The notes beneath the pieces were generated by a model. It saw only the letters and a program-made list of their open reading frames with translations. It was not told the origin of the DNA and made no database searches. Position numbers and translations under genes: made by a program. A stretch of DNA of 64,000 bases, taken from positions 1,240,001-1,304,000 of the forward strand of contig JAUKUA010000005.1 in assembly GCA_030549175.1 (NCBI GenBank), given 5' to 3'. The stretch comes from Lasiosphaeris hirsuta (lineage: Eukaryota > Ascomycota > Sordariomycetes > Sordariales > Lasiosphaeriaceae). Below, piece by piece: positions 35,190 through 47,045 of the stretch (within the stretch, counting starts at the first letter, position 1; every line of letters starts with the position of its first letter).

Positions 35190-38100
35190 CTAAATGGCGT
35201 CGACTCCAGCCCGAGGACTCCCAGTCACCTGAGCGCTGGATAACTTGGCGCTCGCTCGCTTCACGGTCTCTCCGACAGACTCTTCCACAGCGCTTGCATT
35301 GGTGCTCGGCGGGCTGCTTGATGGACTGTTCTGTCCCATTGTGAGGTTCGGTGTTGGGACAGCTGAGCCGATATCAACTTGTAGGGTAGGCAACGCCGGA
35401 GTTATTGAGGACGGCATGGGGTTGTCCCGAGGGGTTGGGTTGTTGATGGCAGTGATTAGGCGATCCACTACCGCGATCTGCCGCCCTGTAACCACCTTTT
35501 TATAGGGCATAACAACCGGCCGCACTACTTCAACGAAGTCATCTCTTTCCTTCCCTTTCAACACCGATAGGAGTTTTTCTAGCGTGCAAGTTAGCATATG
35601 CAAGAATCTAAAGGGTATGGGGCAAATGTAGGGGGGCAAGATGACTTACGTATGACATAGTTGCCATATTGATCCTTGATCATGAGCGGCAGCGGGCCGT
35701 TGAGATCCTCTCCTCCCACTACCGAAAGCCGTTCTCGGATGGTGTTGCGGGTCTCGGGGGTGCACTTCTCGATAGCTTTCTCTACTACGTTCGATGCGAA
35801 CTTGTGTTTGGAAAGAGTCAACAACTGGCTCATAACGATGGTGATGACTTTCTCGCGATCCTCGAGTTTTCCGTGTTGTATGACATGTTGGGTCACGTAG
35901 TTGCCGTACTGGTCTGTGATCAACATCTGCGTGCAGTGGTGGATCTCGTTCATGATAGCCGTCTTGTCCTCGTCGTTTCCGTGTTCGAGGACTCTCTGGA
36001 TGACCCTACAGCCGTAGAGATGAGATGACAGCTCGCTGACTCGTCCCTTAAAGCAGTCCATGATGAAGCCGATATACTGGCGGGGAACAAGCTCGATGAT
36101 CTTTTGAACGACATGGTTCCCGTTCTGGTCTTTGACGACCTTTAGAATATCCGGTTCTAGCTCACTGACAAGAAGAGCTTGCTGCTCGACGAGAATATGC
36201 TCAAGTGCCTGCAGAGGTTAGCTGAGTCCAATCAAACTAGCTATGGGCTGATATAGCTCACCTTCTGCACAACTCGGCAGGCGTACATCTGCATGGACAG
36301 ATCGGCAACCTTGCCCTTCATAGCGCCCGCAAGAACCTTTTTCTGGACCTGGTTTCCATGCTCAAAGAACTTCTGAATTACATAGTTACCAAACACGTCC
36401 TTCATGAGCTGCAGAGCGTTTGGCTCAATCTCTCGAAAGACTTGGTCCTTTTCGTCGCTGTTGGCTGTCTCCAGCTTCTCTTGAATGAATCGGGAGCCGT
36501 GCTGGTCGCCGCTGAACTCAACGATGTGGTTATAGATATTCTGCGCATGTCAATAGTGGTTAGCAACGTGGACGAGGAAGCCGAAAATGTCATACCTTGA
36601 GCTCGAAGCGCTTATTTGACTTTGAGGTTGACCTGAATTCTTCCAAGAGCGCACTCCTCACACCCTTCGCCGGGTCCTGATCTTTGCCTGGCCGACTCGG
36701 TACACCATTCGGAATAGGAAATAAGGGGTTCATGGCCATGGCGTATGCGGGCGTGCCAGGCACAGGATGCCTGAAATTACCGGGATATGGGTCTGGGTAA
36801 ATTGGAGAAGAGTATTGTTGGTAGGCGTGGGCATTGTAAAAGTTCAGGTTGTTCTGATAGTACCCGGCGGTTTGTGGAGCCTGGAACTGATGACTGGGGG
36901 CGCGCCGTTCAGGCTCAGGGGCAACCCTATGGTCTCGAGATGCTGGCCTGTTCCACGTGTCCGGGGCAGGCTGTGGCGTGCCCGTGAAGCTTTTGGGGCT
37001 ACTGAATCCCGCGCGATATGTGCTTCCCGCAGGAGAATTACGATCCGTAATCGAGCCTCGCTTCTCGAAACCCATCGAAGCCGAAAATGCCTCCTTCGCG
37101 AAATCAGTCTGGTACGTTTGTGCCGGCCCGTTTGGGCCCCAAGGCTGGGACATCGGGTTGAATTGTGATAGATGGGGCGCAGTTCCGTATGTAGACAAGG
37201 CCGGCATGCCGATCGAGGTACCGCCTTGATTATCACTGAGCACCAAGCTCGTTCTGAATTTCTCTTCAACTGACATGTCATCCGCTTGCTGACCAGCGCC
37301 ATGGCTATATGGTCGGTTGGTCTGTGTGGGGAATGATATAGGACCCGTGATGGATGGCCGTTGAGAGTGCGAAGCATTCTGCGTCTGTGCCCCAAAAAAT
37401 TCACCAAAGGGGTTGCTTTGGCCGTGCATGTCCGTCTCAGAATGGCTGGATGTGGGCATCCCTGGGTCCCGCGAGGTACTACCAAACCTGGATAAGAATG
37501 CGGTGTCCTGTGATGGTCGTTTGCTATTCGCATAACCATTGAGCCTCGGCTCACTATCGAAGAGATCTTCAGGAAGGTCAGAGTATGAAAAGCCAAAACC
37601 GTTGGTCGAAGGGTCCGATGCGGTTGTCGCCTTGGGCCTGGTGGGACCCCTTTGCCCGATTGCTGCCTGCATTGGTGGACCGGTTGCCGTGTAAAATCCG
37701 GAGCTGGGCGCAATGTCGTGGTTTGGCGCTTCGATCCGAGATCGATTCGGGGACGTGTTGCCCGAGACACTGCGACCCGCCTCCGTAGTATTCCAAGGCG
37801 CCGACCGGGCTGCCCATGGCTCGGCTTCGGACGAGGCGGCTAGAGCGCCGGAGCCCGATGGGGCGTTGGCAGAGAACGCATCATTTGATTCTATAGCTTC
37901 CGTCAGCTTCTCTCGCGCCTGAGATAGTCTTCGCTAGGCGCGCGCACCGTTTGATCTAGCACCAGCGGGCCTTCCAAAGCTTCCAATGCTACTGTTGTTG
38001 TTCGCCCATATTGTATTTTGCCAACCCGTTGCGGAGGGAAATGTATTTCCGAGTGCCTGTGACGGCCTGTCTGTTCCGTTCCCGCTCATCGGCGCGATGT

Positions 38101-38400
38101 TGGGTAGTCGACTAGTTCTGGCCTGGGGAGGATATGTTAGCTGGGCATCAAAAGACAGCCAACGCGACTGAGGCGACAAAATGGAACACAAAATTGGTAG
38201 AGGGAAGAGGTCCTGATAAGCATAGGCAAGGGGTCTTCAGGCCGTCGCATTTCAAAGCCTCCGACCTGCGCTAGGCAGGCGTGCGACACGCGACCCGGTG
38301 CAAGCAGGGTATCAAGGGAGAAGCGGCCAAGACAACTACCCGACAGCAAAGTACTCACGGTCATTGTTCCCGTCGGTCTCTGCGCGGTCGGAGAGGTCAT
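35190..38400 (-). CDS. PUF-family (Pumilio/Puf3-type) RNA-binding protein
   Basis: Six exons: 38400-38359, 38122-37948, 37890-36596, 36540-36262, 36208-35650 and 35578-35190, total 2739 nt or 912 aa. The first exon encodes only 14 residues ([14 protein letters not shown]); its GTGAGT donor joins in frame to [11 protein letters not shown]. Residues 1-480 are low complexity, rich in Gly, Asn, Ser and Pro. Eight PUF repeats follow from about 495 to 830. Their RNA-reading motifs are [49 protein letters not shown] and YGNYVIQ. By the PUF code these read A, U, A, U, A, U, G, U from repeat 1 to 8, that is 5'-UGUAUAUA, the Puf3/Pumilio class. Such cytoplasmic proteins bind 3' untranslated regions and promote decay or repression of target mRNAs. 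The last exon splits repeat 8 (YVI|QKLL) and ends in a Ser/Thr-rich tail. Confidence 0.95.
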
Positions 38401-41400
38401 CAACTGGGGAGCGGGCGGGCAGGCCAGTCAATCGTGGGTTTTGGGGAGGAGAGGGCGCGGAAGCCTGCTCGCAAGGAATCGGTCGTGGTGGTGCTACCAG
38501 TGCTCTGGAGTGCTACCAATACCGCAGGATTCGGACGGCTGCGGGGGGAGGGGGTTCGTGCGGACAGATTCGTGTGGCGCCGAGAGAAAGGAGAGACGTA
38601 GTCTATGTTGTTCCGTAGGTATATACGTTGGGAAGCAAAACGGATGTATGCCAAGGTCTATGAAACTACGGGAAACAGGAGCAGAAAAGGTCAGCATGCC
38701 CGAATATATGTCGACGACAAAACGGGCAGGGACGCGGTGGGTGGAGGGGGGTAACGGAGAAACGTATGAGTGGGTTGCAGGTAGAGCTGGTAAGGCTGAT
38801 GAGAACCGCAACGAGTTGAAGTCAATCCCATGGGGGAGGGGGGGGGGCCGATTTCCGCTAAAACCATGAACCTTGGGCGTGCCATGGATGCACTGTCCCC
38901 GGTGTCAGGGAGGTGCAGGCGGCCCAAGGAAACAACTGGGCCAAATGAGCCCTGATGGAGAGGAGAGAGCTGCACATTGGATGGAACTGCTGACTGCGGA
39001 TTGCGGGTATGGGGACATAGAACATGGAACCATGCAACAACTTACTATATGTATTAATTATTTTTTGGCCCACATACAACCTTCTCCAATCTGTGGGATG
39101 GGTGGGGATGTCGACTTGTCGGTTATGCAATATGGCAGCGGCGGGCCAGTCAATGCAGCACCTAGTACTCGACGTCGTTGTCGTCCCTTCATGTACGGGT
39201 TTCTTGAGATGGTTTGATTCAGAGATGCACGTCGTCCGCACCGCGCAGCTGACCGAGCTGGGAACTGTCAGGCGCAGGAGTGAAGGCGGCGCGCGCTCCC
39301 GGAATGGAATAGGGGATGGGAAGAGGCAACGGCAGAGCGGGACCAAATGGGGAGAGCAGCGAAGTAGAAAAGAAGGCAGAGAGACGCGATCAGCGTATCT
39401 GCGTGTGCGCGCGAAGGGAGCGGCAGGGCGAGACGGTCGACAGGAATGCAATTCTATATCCAAGGGAGAGCGGGAGATCTGAGGTCAAGGGATGGTTGTC
39501 TTGCCCTTCTCTCGGAGCAGTGTGAACCACCAGCAGCGGGCCGGGGGAGGGGTTTGCTTTTCTGGGATGGGATTCGCGACGAGATGGGATTGGCTTGGAT
39601 TGGCGTCCTGGCGTCTTCGAGGCCGCGAGAGAGCACCGGCAGGGAGGGTGCGTGGGTGCTGGTGCGTGGTGCGAAGACCAGGGACCGGGGTACCTCACGA
39701 GTCCACGACGGTCCAAGACGGCCGATGGAGTGTGGGTGCTGGTGCGGGTGGGTGTGTCTCGGTGCCTTTCGAGGGGTTCGGTTTGTGAGCCCAGCGCCCC
39801 GAAAGAGAAGTTTTGTGGGGGACCCTGGTGGAGAGTCGTGATCTCTGCTGCCCAGGGGCCTTTTTTTAGGGCGCGAACCTACAGGGGTCGGGTGTCCAGA
39901 GCTCTTGACGTCGCTTCACAACGCACGCGATCAACTGTCGACTTCAGATGAGGGGCAACCGGGAGCAGCAGCTGGCGAGGGTCAAATGTCTGGTTGGGTT
40001 TTTGGGTTTGGGATGACTGAGGAACGTGTGGAGAGGACTTGGATTTGGGGAGCCCAGATCTACTGACCCTGACCGCGCGATCTCACGTTGGCTGACTTTT
40101 CTTGTTAGGTAGCGGAGCTGTTGGATGCTGGTGTGAAGCTGGTTGCGTCAACGAGAGACGGGCTCAGTCAGTCGGTCTCCGGGATACGGCTCGCAAACGG
40201 GGGCTCCGCGCTTCCGTACTTTTCGGACAAGGCTCGGTGGCAAGAAGAGTGTGTAGTGTGTGCAGAGTGTGTGCTGTTGGTTGTCAGAGTGGAAGGGTGC
40301 AGTCCTTCGTCTCCTATCTGCGCGCCAGGAGGACGAAGGTCGCTTGTCTTTGGCCAACGAAATCGCCGCTTCGGGGGCCAGCGGGCTCACAGCTCGCAGA
40401 TGAGCAACTAGCCGGGGCGGTATGGTGATACAGCAACCCTTGGAACAATGGGGGCAGTAAGAATCGCAGCCGCCTGCCTCTGTGTTGTCGCAATCCGCAA
40501 CGCTGTGTAATTGCGGGATACTGGACGATGGCCCCCCCAAGGGCAGGTCTGGTTGGGAGCTCGTGGAGGGTGGAGAAGCAGACTGAACGGTGCGGCGGCC
40601 AGCCACTGATTCCCACGACTTTCCTGACTCTCCCACAGCTGCGCACGGTGGTCTGATCTACTGTGTACTGTGCACAGTGTCTCCCGCCGGCAAAAAAAAA
40701 AAAATTGGTGTTGGTTGACCAGGTTCCCAGGCCCGTCTGGTGTTTAGCGTTTGATGTCAAAACTTGGACGTCTTCCGGCCGAAATACCCAGACCATGTGT
40801 GATCAACCATCAGCGATTGGCGATTCGACCGATTGGACCCGCGACCGTGGATGGTTAGCGTCCTTTTGCCGCTGCTCCCTCTGGTCTCCTTGGTAGCTGG
40901 GGGCTAAAATGCGACCAGCACTTTTGTTTGTTTTATGGAACAGCAGAGAGCAGCCAGTTCTTGGCCTGACCGACGGCCGATGTATGACCGTCACCTTGTG
41001 TGTGGATATTGAGTCAAGCGTCGGTCAAAGTGAGCAAGACTGTTAGTTAGGCGAAGATAGCAACAAACTGTAACGAAAGCAGGGGATCTTGTAGTCTCAG
41101 CCCGCCCGGAAATGCTGTGTGCTGCGCAAACGGTCTATCGTACGGTTGTATCATTGTTCACTGATCGTAAACACTGCCCAGAGCAAACCGACCAGCCCAC
41201 GGAGACGACCGCCCACTATGCAGGCGGGCAAAAGCGCGAACCTCGTAAGGTATGTACCCAGGAAGGCAGGCAAAAGCGCACAGCTCCCTCACAGTGACAG
41301 ACGCAACCTGAGATTGGAGCACCGCCAGCTACTTGCTTGCGGGCGGCGTTGCACACAGGGGCAAGCCCGCTGCGTCTGTGTGCACAGGCAATTGAAGCTT

Positions 41401-44400
41401 GAATTTAAGTAACGACTCTAAATGGAACGGATAACTTGCTTGAGCGGGACTCCCCATTCTGCATGAAAGTACCAAGTGACAAGAATCAGAAATCGGGCAG
41501 AGTCTGGCGTTATCTGACGCCATTGGGGTGCAGTCCTGCAGCCCAATTAACGCAGGCAAGACAGCCTCCTCTCTGCCGCCCCATCTGGTCTCCCCATTGC
41601 CTGGAACCCCCCCATACCAGGGGCTTAATTAAAGTGTGCTTGACCGTGTCGGGTCGGGGACGCAGGCTGCAAGGCAAGGGAGAGGAGAAATAGGACGGGT
41701 ACGAAGTACGGCTAGTAGAATGGGAGCCCCCGCCTGAGTCGCGGGCGGGCGCGAGGAATGTCCTCATTTCCGCTGCTATGAAAGGCCGAGATGGATGCAT
41801 CAGCACCACATCAAATCAGTTCGTCTTCTTACGTAGTAGACCGGGGAGCTTAGCGTTTCCTGCAAAGTCAAAGTCGGTGAATCTGGGGTAAGAGCCTAGA
41901 AACTGCCTCCCGCGTCATACTGCCCGATGTCTGGCATTCGCTTGTTTCAGGAGGGTCAAGCGCAGCCACTCTTGTTAGTACTACCCACCTCGAATCCCTC
42001 AGGCCCGCTATTTGCATCCCTTTTGCCCACATATGGGGGGGAGGGGCTTAGGCTCCAAGCACAGCCGCCCGATCACAACGCCCAAAACAGGGAGAATCTC
42101 AACGAGATCGAATATTGTCGAATTAGGCCGCGATTTGGATTCTCGCGCCTTCCAGTGCGCAGCCTCGATTTGCACTTCTGCCTCGAGCTTCCCATAGAGG
42201 GTGAGGCCAAAGCGGCACTGGTCCCCCGAAGGACTACGTATCGTGTAGGACTATCACAGAGCCTCCAGGCTAGTGACAATAGTATCCTACCCAGAGGTAG
42301 GGTACCGAACAGACAGACCTACAACGGCGGCGGCGTTTCAGAAACAAAAGCGGGGATGGTTTAAATCCACCTCCAGCACCGTGACCGGCAATGTCAAGGC
42401 GACCGCAAGAGCCGAAAGTCGTATACAGGGTGGCCGCCTAACCTAATAGAACTAGCTCGATGCCGGCTATTTGTTGGTTGATAGTTGATACCGAATTTGC
42501 AGACGGCAAGGCTGAGAACTGATTGCTCTATGGATATCAACGCGTGAAGCAAGCTTGTTACCAGCGCCGAATTAAGCTATGGAGATCATGATTGAGCATC
42601 CTTGAATCCATTGTGTACTCACAAGAAAACCCCACCCCTCGAGTCCGTATTAAAAGTAGTAGACAGACGTATACGCGATCGATCCTAGTCGTAATTGTTA
42701 CATCGATCTTGATTTGCTCAATCGGAGCCGAGCCCTGTGATTTTACTGCCGACCTGTACCTTGCAAGCCAGACCGCCGGTCAAATCCCTAGGTATCCGCT
42801 GCAATGGCTGGGTTATGAAGCTCCGCAATTAACTTATCATATGTCGCGAGATATCTCGGCAGTCTAGGTTTTTGAGGTTTAATATCATTCGTGATATTAG
42901 CTGAGCTAGCAGATCAAGGCACAAACAAACACAGCATGCCCCCAACCCGGTCTAGAGCCTTGACTTTTGATGAGTGTGTGAGGTTTCGGGAAGAGCACTC
43001 TGGCCGCTTGGGGAGCCACCGGAAAGTGAAATATCAGCGAGGAAGCGATCCTCTGAGCTCAGGTGGGGTGGGAACTCTACAGACACTGGACAAAGCATGA
43101 CCAAAATGAGTGTCTTGATACCTCCTCTCTGAAGATTGTGCCTGGCTGGCAAGGCTCGAGATGTGATACTTAAGGAGCACACCGGGACGAGAGAGCCTTG
43201 CCCTGCTCGGTGTCTTTGCGGCGCTTAATTTGAGTGAAGACATTTGTGTTGTAGTTCAAGGCTGTTGTGTACCTACACACCCCACAGAGATAGGTGTCAC
43301 CATTATTGTACCAGGCAACCATAACGAGAAGTCCCAGTCATCGAAACACGGCTACGGCTGCCTACATGGTCTATTCCCGATGTGTATGTCGAAGAATGGG
43401 GTGAGGCCGCAAATCGTGTGGACTACCGATTGGTTGCCACAATGCATTTGGGATTCGGGGCAGTGGATAAGAGGCAGGTATGCAAAAAATCTTGCCTCAG
43501 CTCACACTAGTGAGTTCTACCGTGTAGCTTTATCCTTCTGTTCAAACTGCCAAGTGATGTTGGAAAAAATACACTGGGCATTGATCTACTGAGGGGCCAA
43601 GAGTACCGCACTCACGGTTGCTCATGAGGCCGCTTCCCTAAGCTCCTCTCTCTGCCATTGGTGAATACATTTTGAACCTGACAATGCACCGGAAGCTGAT
43701 CCGGCGGGGTTTTGAGATACACCAGGGGAGATTCGGCTGAAAATATTTGGTGCAAGTCTGGTTGACTCACTCCTGCAGACCTCACTCTCAGGGTGCTCGA
43801 CAGGGAAGGCTTCTGTCGAAGTGACACTTGCCCCACGGTGTGACCCAGGCAACAGCTGCCGTGATGTGAGCCGGGCGAATAAGTTTGTATCAACATACGC
43901 CGGCCGCGGAAAGAGGTGCAGAAGACTTGTGGTGCATCTCGTGGATCGGTGGTGATGGTCGACTCGGGACAGGCTGAAAGTGTCCGTGCCCCGCGCATCC
44001 GGTGAACACGGCAGGACGGCGGGGCCGCATCGTTACTTTTCTCTGGACATGTCCCCCGTGTCACCGCTGCTGCCAATGACAAACCAGCTTCTGCGTGAAA
44101 GCGAATCGCCGGGGGCAGCTTGGCAGGTCTTCCGGCGCACTACGTACTGGCTCAGCACAGATTCGGCAGCAGGAACAATGCCCAAATGCGACTAATCGTG
44201 ATGCAACGTTGGGGCGAGAAAAGAGCGCGCTCTAGAGCAATAGGGGCGGCAGGATGAGGGATAGAGTGGTGGAGCTAAGGCTAGCACTAGCGTCGATGGC
44301 GAGGGTTGTCGTGGAAGAATCTTCAATCGAGCAAGAAACCCCAAAAAGCCGCTAGCGGGTAGAAGACCAGGGAATACCGGGTCCAATGAATAAACAAATG

Positions 44401-45155
44401 ACCAAACCCGGGGAAGTTTGCAATGCGAGGAGGCTCCCGCCACGCTCCACCACCTAGCAATAAGATGGTCATTATGCCTCTGCTCTCTTCCCGCGCCTGG
44501 CAAGCGAGGGACTTGAATTGCCTGTTGAAAGGAAAGCGTCCAAGCTCGTCCAACTCCGTCCACAACACTGCCACCCAAGAGCACGGACCAGTCGTTGGGT
44601 ATGGTAGGGGTCAATAGCAGCCGCCAGCCACCCCTGCGACGTTGAATTAGACCCGCTTTTCGTCTCATTCTACATGCCATGATTGGCATGGACCTTGAAT
44701 GAGGGGTGGGACCTCATCCCAATTCAGGGGAAAACGGTGCTGCGCCAGGCACTTACTGCGAGTAAGCAGGCGCCGAGACAACTCGAAGGAACCCGTCTGC
44801 CTCTGAGCCCTTTCTTCTTCTTCTTCAACTCTCCAGGCCTCGTCGGCGTCGCAGTTCAAGGGAAATCTCTTCACTGTTGTTCTTTCCCCGTCATTCTTTT
44901 TTCCATTCCACCCTCGATTTCCCTTCATCACGGGAACTAGAGGATATCTGGTATCGACTTCATTCTTTCAGTCGATTCCGTCCGGTCATTTTTCATATGT
45001 GACACAGTCTTTCACGACTACAAAACATAAAACTACTCCAACTCGAGAATCCCTTGTGGAACATCGACCCAACAACACGTTCAGTCGCACAGGCAAACAC
45101 GTACATTCCTTAAGACATATCATACATCACACTCATTACGATCATTTCATCCGCG
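38401..45155. other. 6.7-kb gene-poor divergent intergenic region
   Basis: No convincing gene on either strand. It separates the minus-strand PUF gene from a plus-strand membrane-protein gene and must contain both promoters and probably long leaders. Open frames reach at most 201 codons, come in overlapping antisense pairs and lack family features. A CAGGCGGGCAAAAGCGC-like unit occurs twice at about 41220 and 41262. An ATG-TGA start-stop element lies at 44997-45002 in the likely leader of the next gene. Confidence 0.5.
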
Positions 45156-45719
45156 ATGGAATCTTCACGGATCATGGTCCGAGACGACCCTCGGGAGGCG
45201 GTGGTGGAGCCTACTGGCAGCACCAACAACTCACATATAGTCAACTTGATGATTGCCCTGCTGGTGCTCATCTTCATTGGCCTGGTGTCATTTGCCCTCC
45301 TCATCCTGGTGCGGCGGGCACGCACAAAGAGGATGACGATGGCCTCTTCGACGCTACCACAGTACCACGAAGTCAAGCGGACAGGCAACCATCGACGTCT
45401 GACAATTCAGACAGGCAATGGACGGTCGAGCGTCATTGTCTTCAACAAGGACGGCCAGCCGATGCTGGCCAACCCGCAGCAGCCGCCGCACTCGCCCGAT
45501 AACGTACCCGAAATTCACATCACCTTTCCTGACGAGCAGGATGACCAAGGCCGCCCCATGAGCGGCCGTGTCGTTGTCGTCCGCGTTGGCGATACTACAG
45601 TTGGTCTCGAGCCCCTCCACGACGAGCAGCTGCCGGCGTACGAGAAGGAGAGCAAGTCGCAGTTTTACGCCATCGACATTGACAAGATCGGCGGACTGCG
45701 CGAGAAGGAATACCGCTAG
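45156..45719 (+). CDS. small single-pass membrane protein, function unknown
   Basis: A single exon of 187 codons with start context CGCGATGGA. Residues 1-27 are acidic and polar and contain NNS. A strong transmembrane segment follows at about 28-52 (LMIALLVLIFIGLVSFALLI), then the basic stop-transfer RRARTKR, so by the positive-inside rule the N-terminus faces outside and the remaining 130 residues the cytosol. The cytosolic part has short beta-like blocks (VIVFNKDGQPML, EIHITFPDEQ, RVVVVRVGDTTVGLEPL) and ends with a LPAYEKES motif resembling PY-type sites. No signal peptide separate from the membrane segment is seen. Composition is typical of a conserved gene, but I do not recognise the family. 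The leader carries an ATG-TGA start-stop uORF. Confidence 0.8.
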   Translation: MESSRIMVRDDPREAVVEPTGSTNNSHIVNLMIALLVLIFIGLVSFALLILVRRARTKRMTMASSTLPQYHEVKRTGNHRRLTIQTGNGRSSVIVFNKDGQPMLANPQQPPHSPDNVPEIHITFPDEQDDQGRPMSGRVVVVRVGDTTVGLEPLHDEQLPAYEKESKSQFYAIDIDKIGGLREKEYR

Positions 45720-46888
45720 AAGCCTGCACCTACACGCTACACCGATGCCATTTTGCCGGCTTCCCCCTAAGAAATTGACGGGGAAGTAGTTTTGTACGGT
45801 GCTTGCGTTCTTTTCTCATCTTTTTGGCACATGCGGGATTCTTTTTTTACGACCCTTGATGGCGCGGCGTTGCGACGACGCGGGCGGGGGAACAATAGAG
45901 TTCGCGCCGCATGGCCTGGACATTGGCTTGCTTTCTTGAAATTCTTATTTCATGTGTCGACGGTGGAGGACCTTCCGCGGTGGTGGCGTTCCAGCAAACC
46001 ATCTATTCTAGGGGTGATGGGGAGCTGTGGTGGGCGGGCTAGACGGACTGATGGAGCATCGATCTGCACGACACTACCAGATGCTCCGGTACATATCCTT
46101 TTCCTGATTCTACGATACCCTAGCCACCGGCACATTTGAGGCGAGTCTTCAATGTTGGGGACGTTTCGGTTAGTTTGGTGGTGGGTCATTTACGCGCAGG
46201 AAACAGACGACCAACTTTTTTGTTGTCATCCCATTGATCAACAGCAGCTTTGGAGGGCTTGTACCAAACATACCTGCACAATGTATACCCGTATTCTAGT
46301 ATTGTATAATTACTATCCCACCCTCGATCTTGTCGGGGTGGATTTTGCAGCGTCAAGCGGACCGTCAGTTGTGCCTGTGATATTTATGGAAAGGGTTCCG
46401 ATCAGCGATTGAAGCTGGCGAAGGAGGTACTACGTATTGATATGGAAGTCTGATGTTCAGGGTCCGGAGTACTCTCCGAGCCAGCCGGGCTGGCAAAGGG
46501 CTCCATATCCAGAAGACTCGGAGACGACTCAGAATCAAGCAACGGCTTTAGGGCCGTTTTCTGAGAATTGCATCGCCTTTATTTGGGGGTTATGTTGGCT
46601 GTGATTTTTTGATTTTTTTCAAATTTTTTTTTTAAATTGACTGAGCCTTATCTTTGTACGGAAAAAAAACTTTATTCGTGTACATGTATTCGGAGGAGTG
46701 CTCCCGAGCCTAGCCCCGTTGAGATAAGGGCCATGTCGTGATAAAGCTCTGACCTGCGGCTGCCAACCTGACAGGGATACCAACTGCCAAGCTTGTGGAG
46801 ATGCATGGAGAACTTCAAGACCACACAGACACAGTCGCGAAAAGTAGCTAAATTGCACAGCAACTTCGAATGCCCAACTCTTCTCAAA
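45720..46888. other. intergenic region
   Basis: No supported gene. It contains the 3' flank of the small membrane-protein gene and the promoter of GPI13. The minus-strand open frame at 46619-46966 is unsupported. Confidence 0.5.
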
Positions 46889-46959
46889 ATGGCGCCTTCG
46901 TCTCTTCGTATGCCTTACTTTTCTCGCCCATGAACCTAATGGCCGTTGTGGTTTCTTGA
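46889..46959 (+). promoter_or_regulatory. two short uORFs before GPI13
   Basis: A 14-codon frame at 46889-46933 and a 6-codon frame at 46939-46959 each begin with ATG and end before the main start at 47046. The remaining leader is CT-rich. If they lie inside the transcript they would limit translation of GPI13; transcription start data are needed to know whether they do. Confidence 0.35.
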
Positions 46960-47045
46960 TCGGCACACATCACCCCTTTCCCTTTGTTTTTGCTTCTTCT
47001 TCTCCCTTTCCTTCTTGTCCTTCCTTCAACCAAAATCCGGCCTCG

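Noticed and set aside
41927..42364. 145-codon plus-strand frame with an ATG
   Set aside because: No recognisable domain and no protein-like conservation signals; too weak to call.
43612..44082. 156-codon minus-strand frame in the long gap
   Set aside because: Compositionally unremarkable, no motif, nested shorter frames in the same DNA; probably chance.
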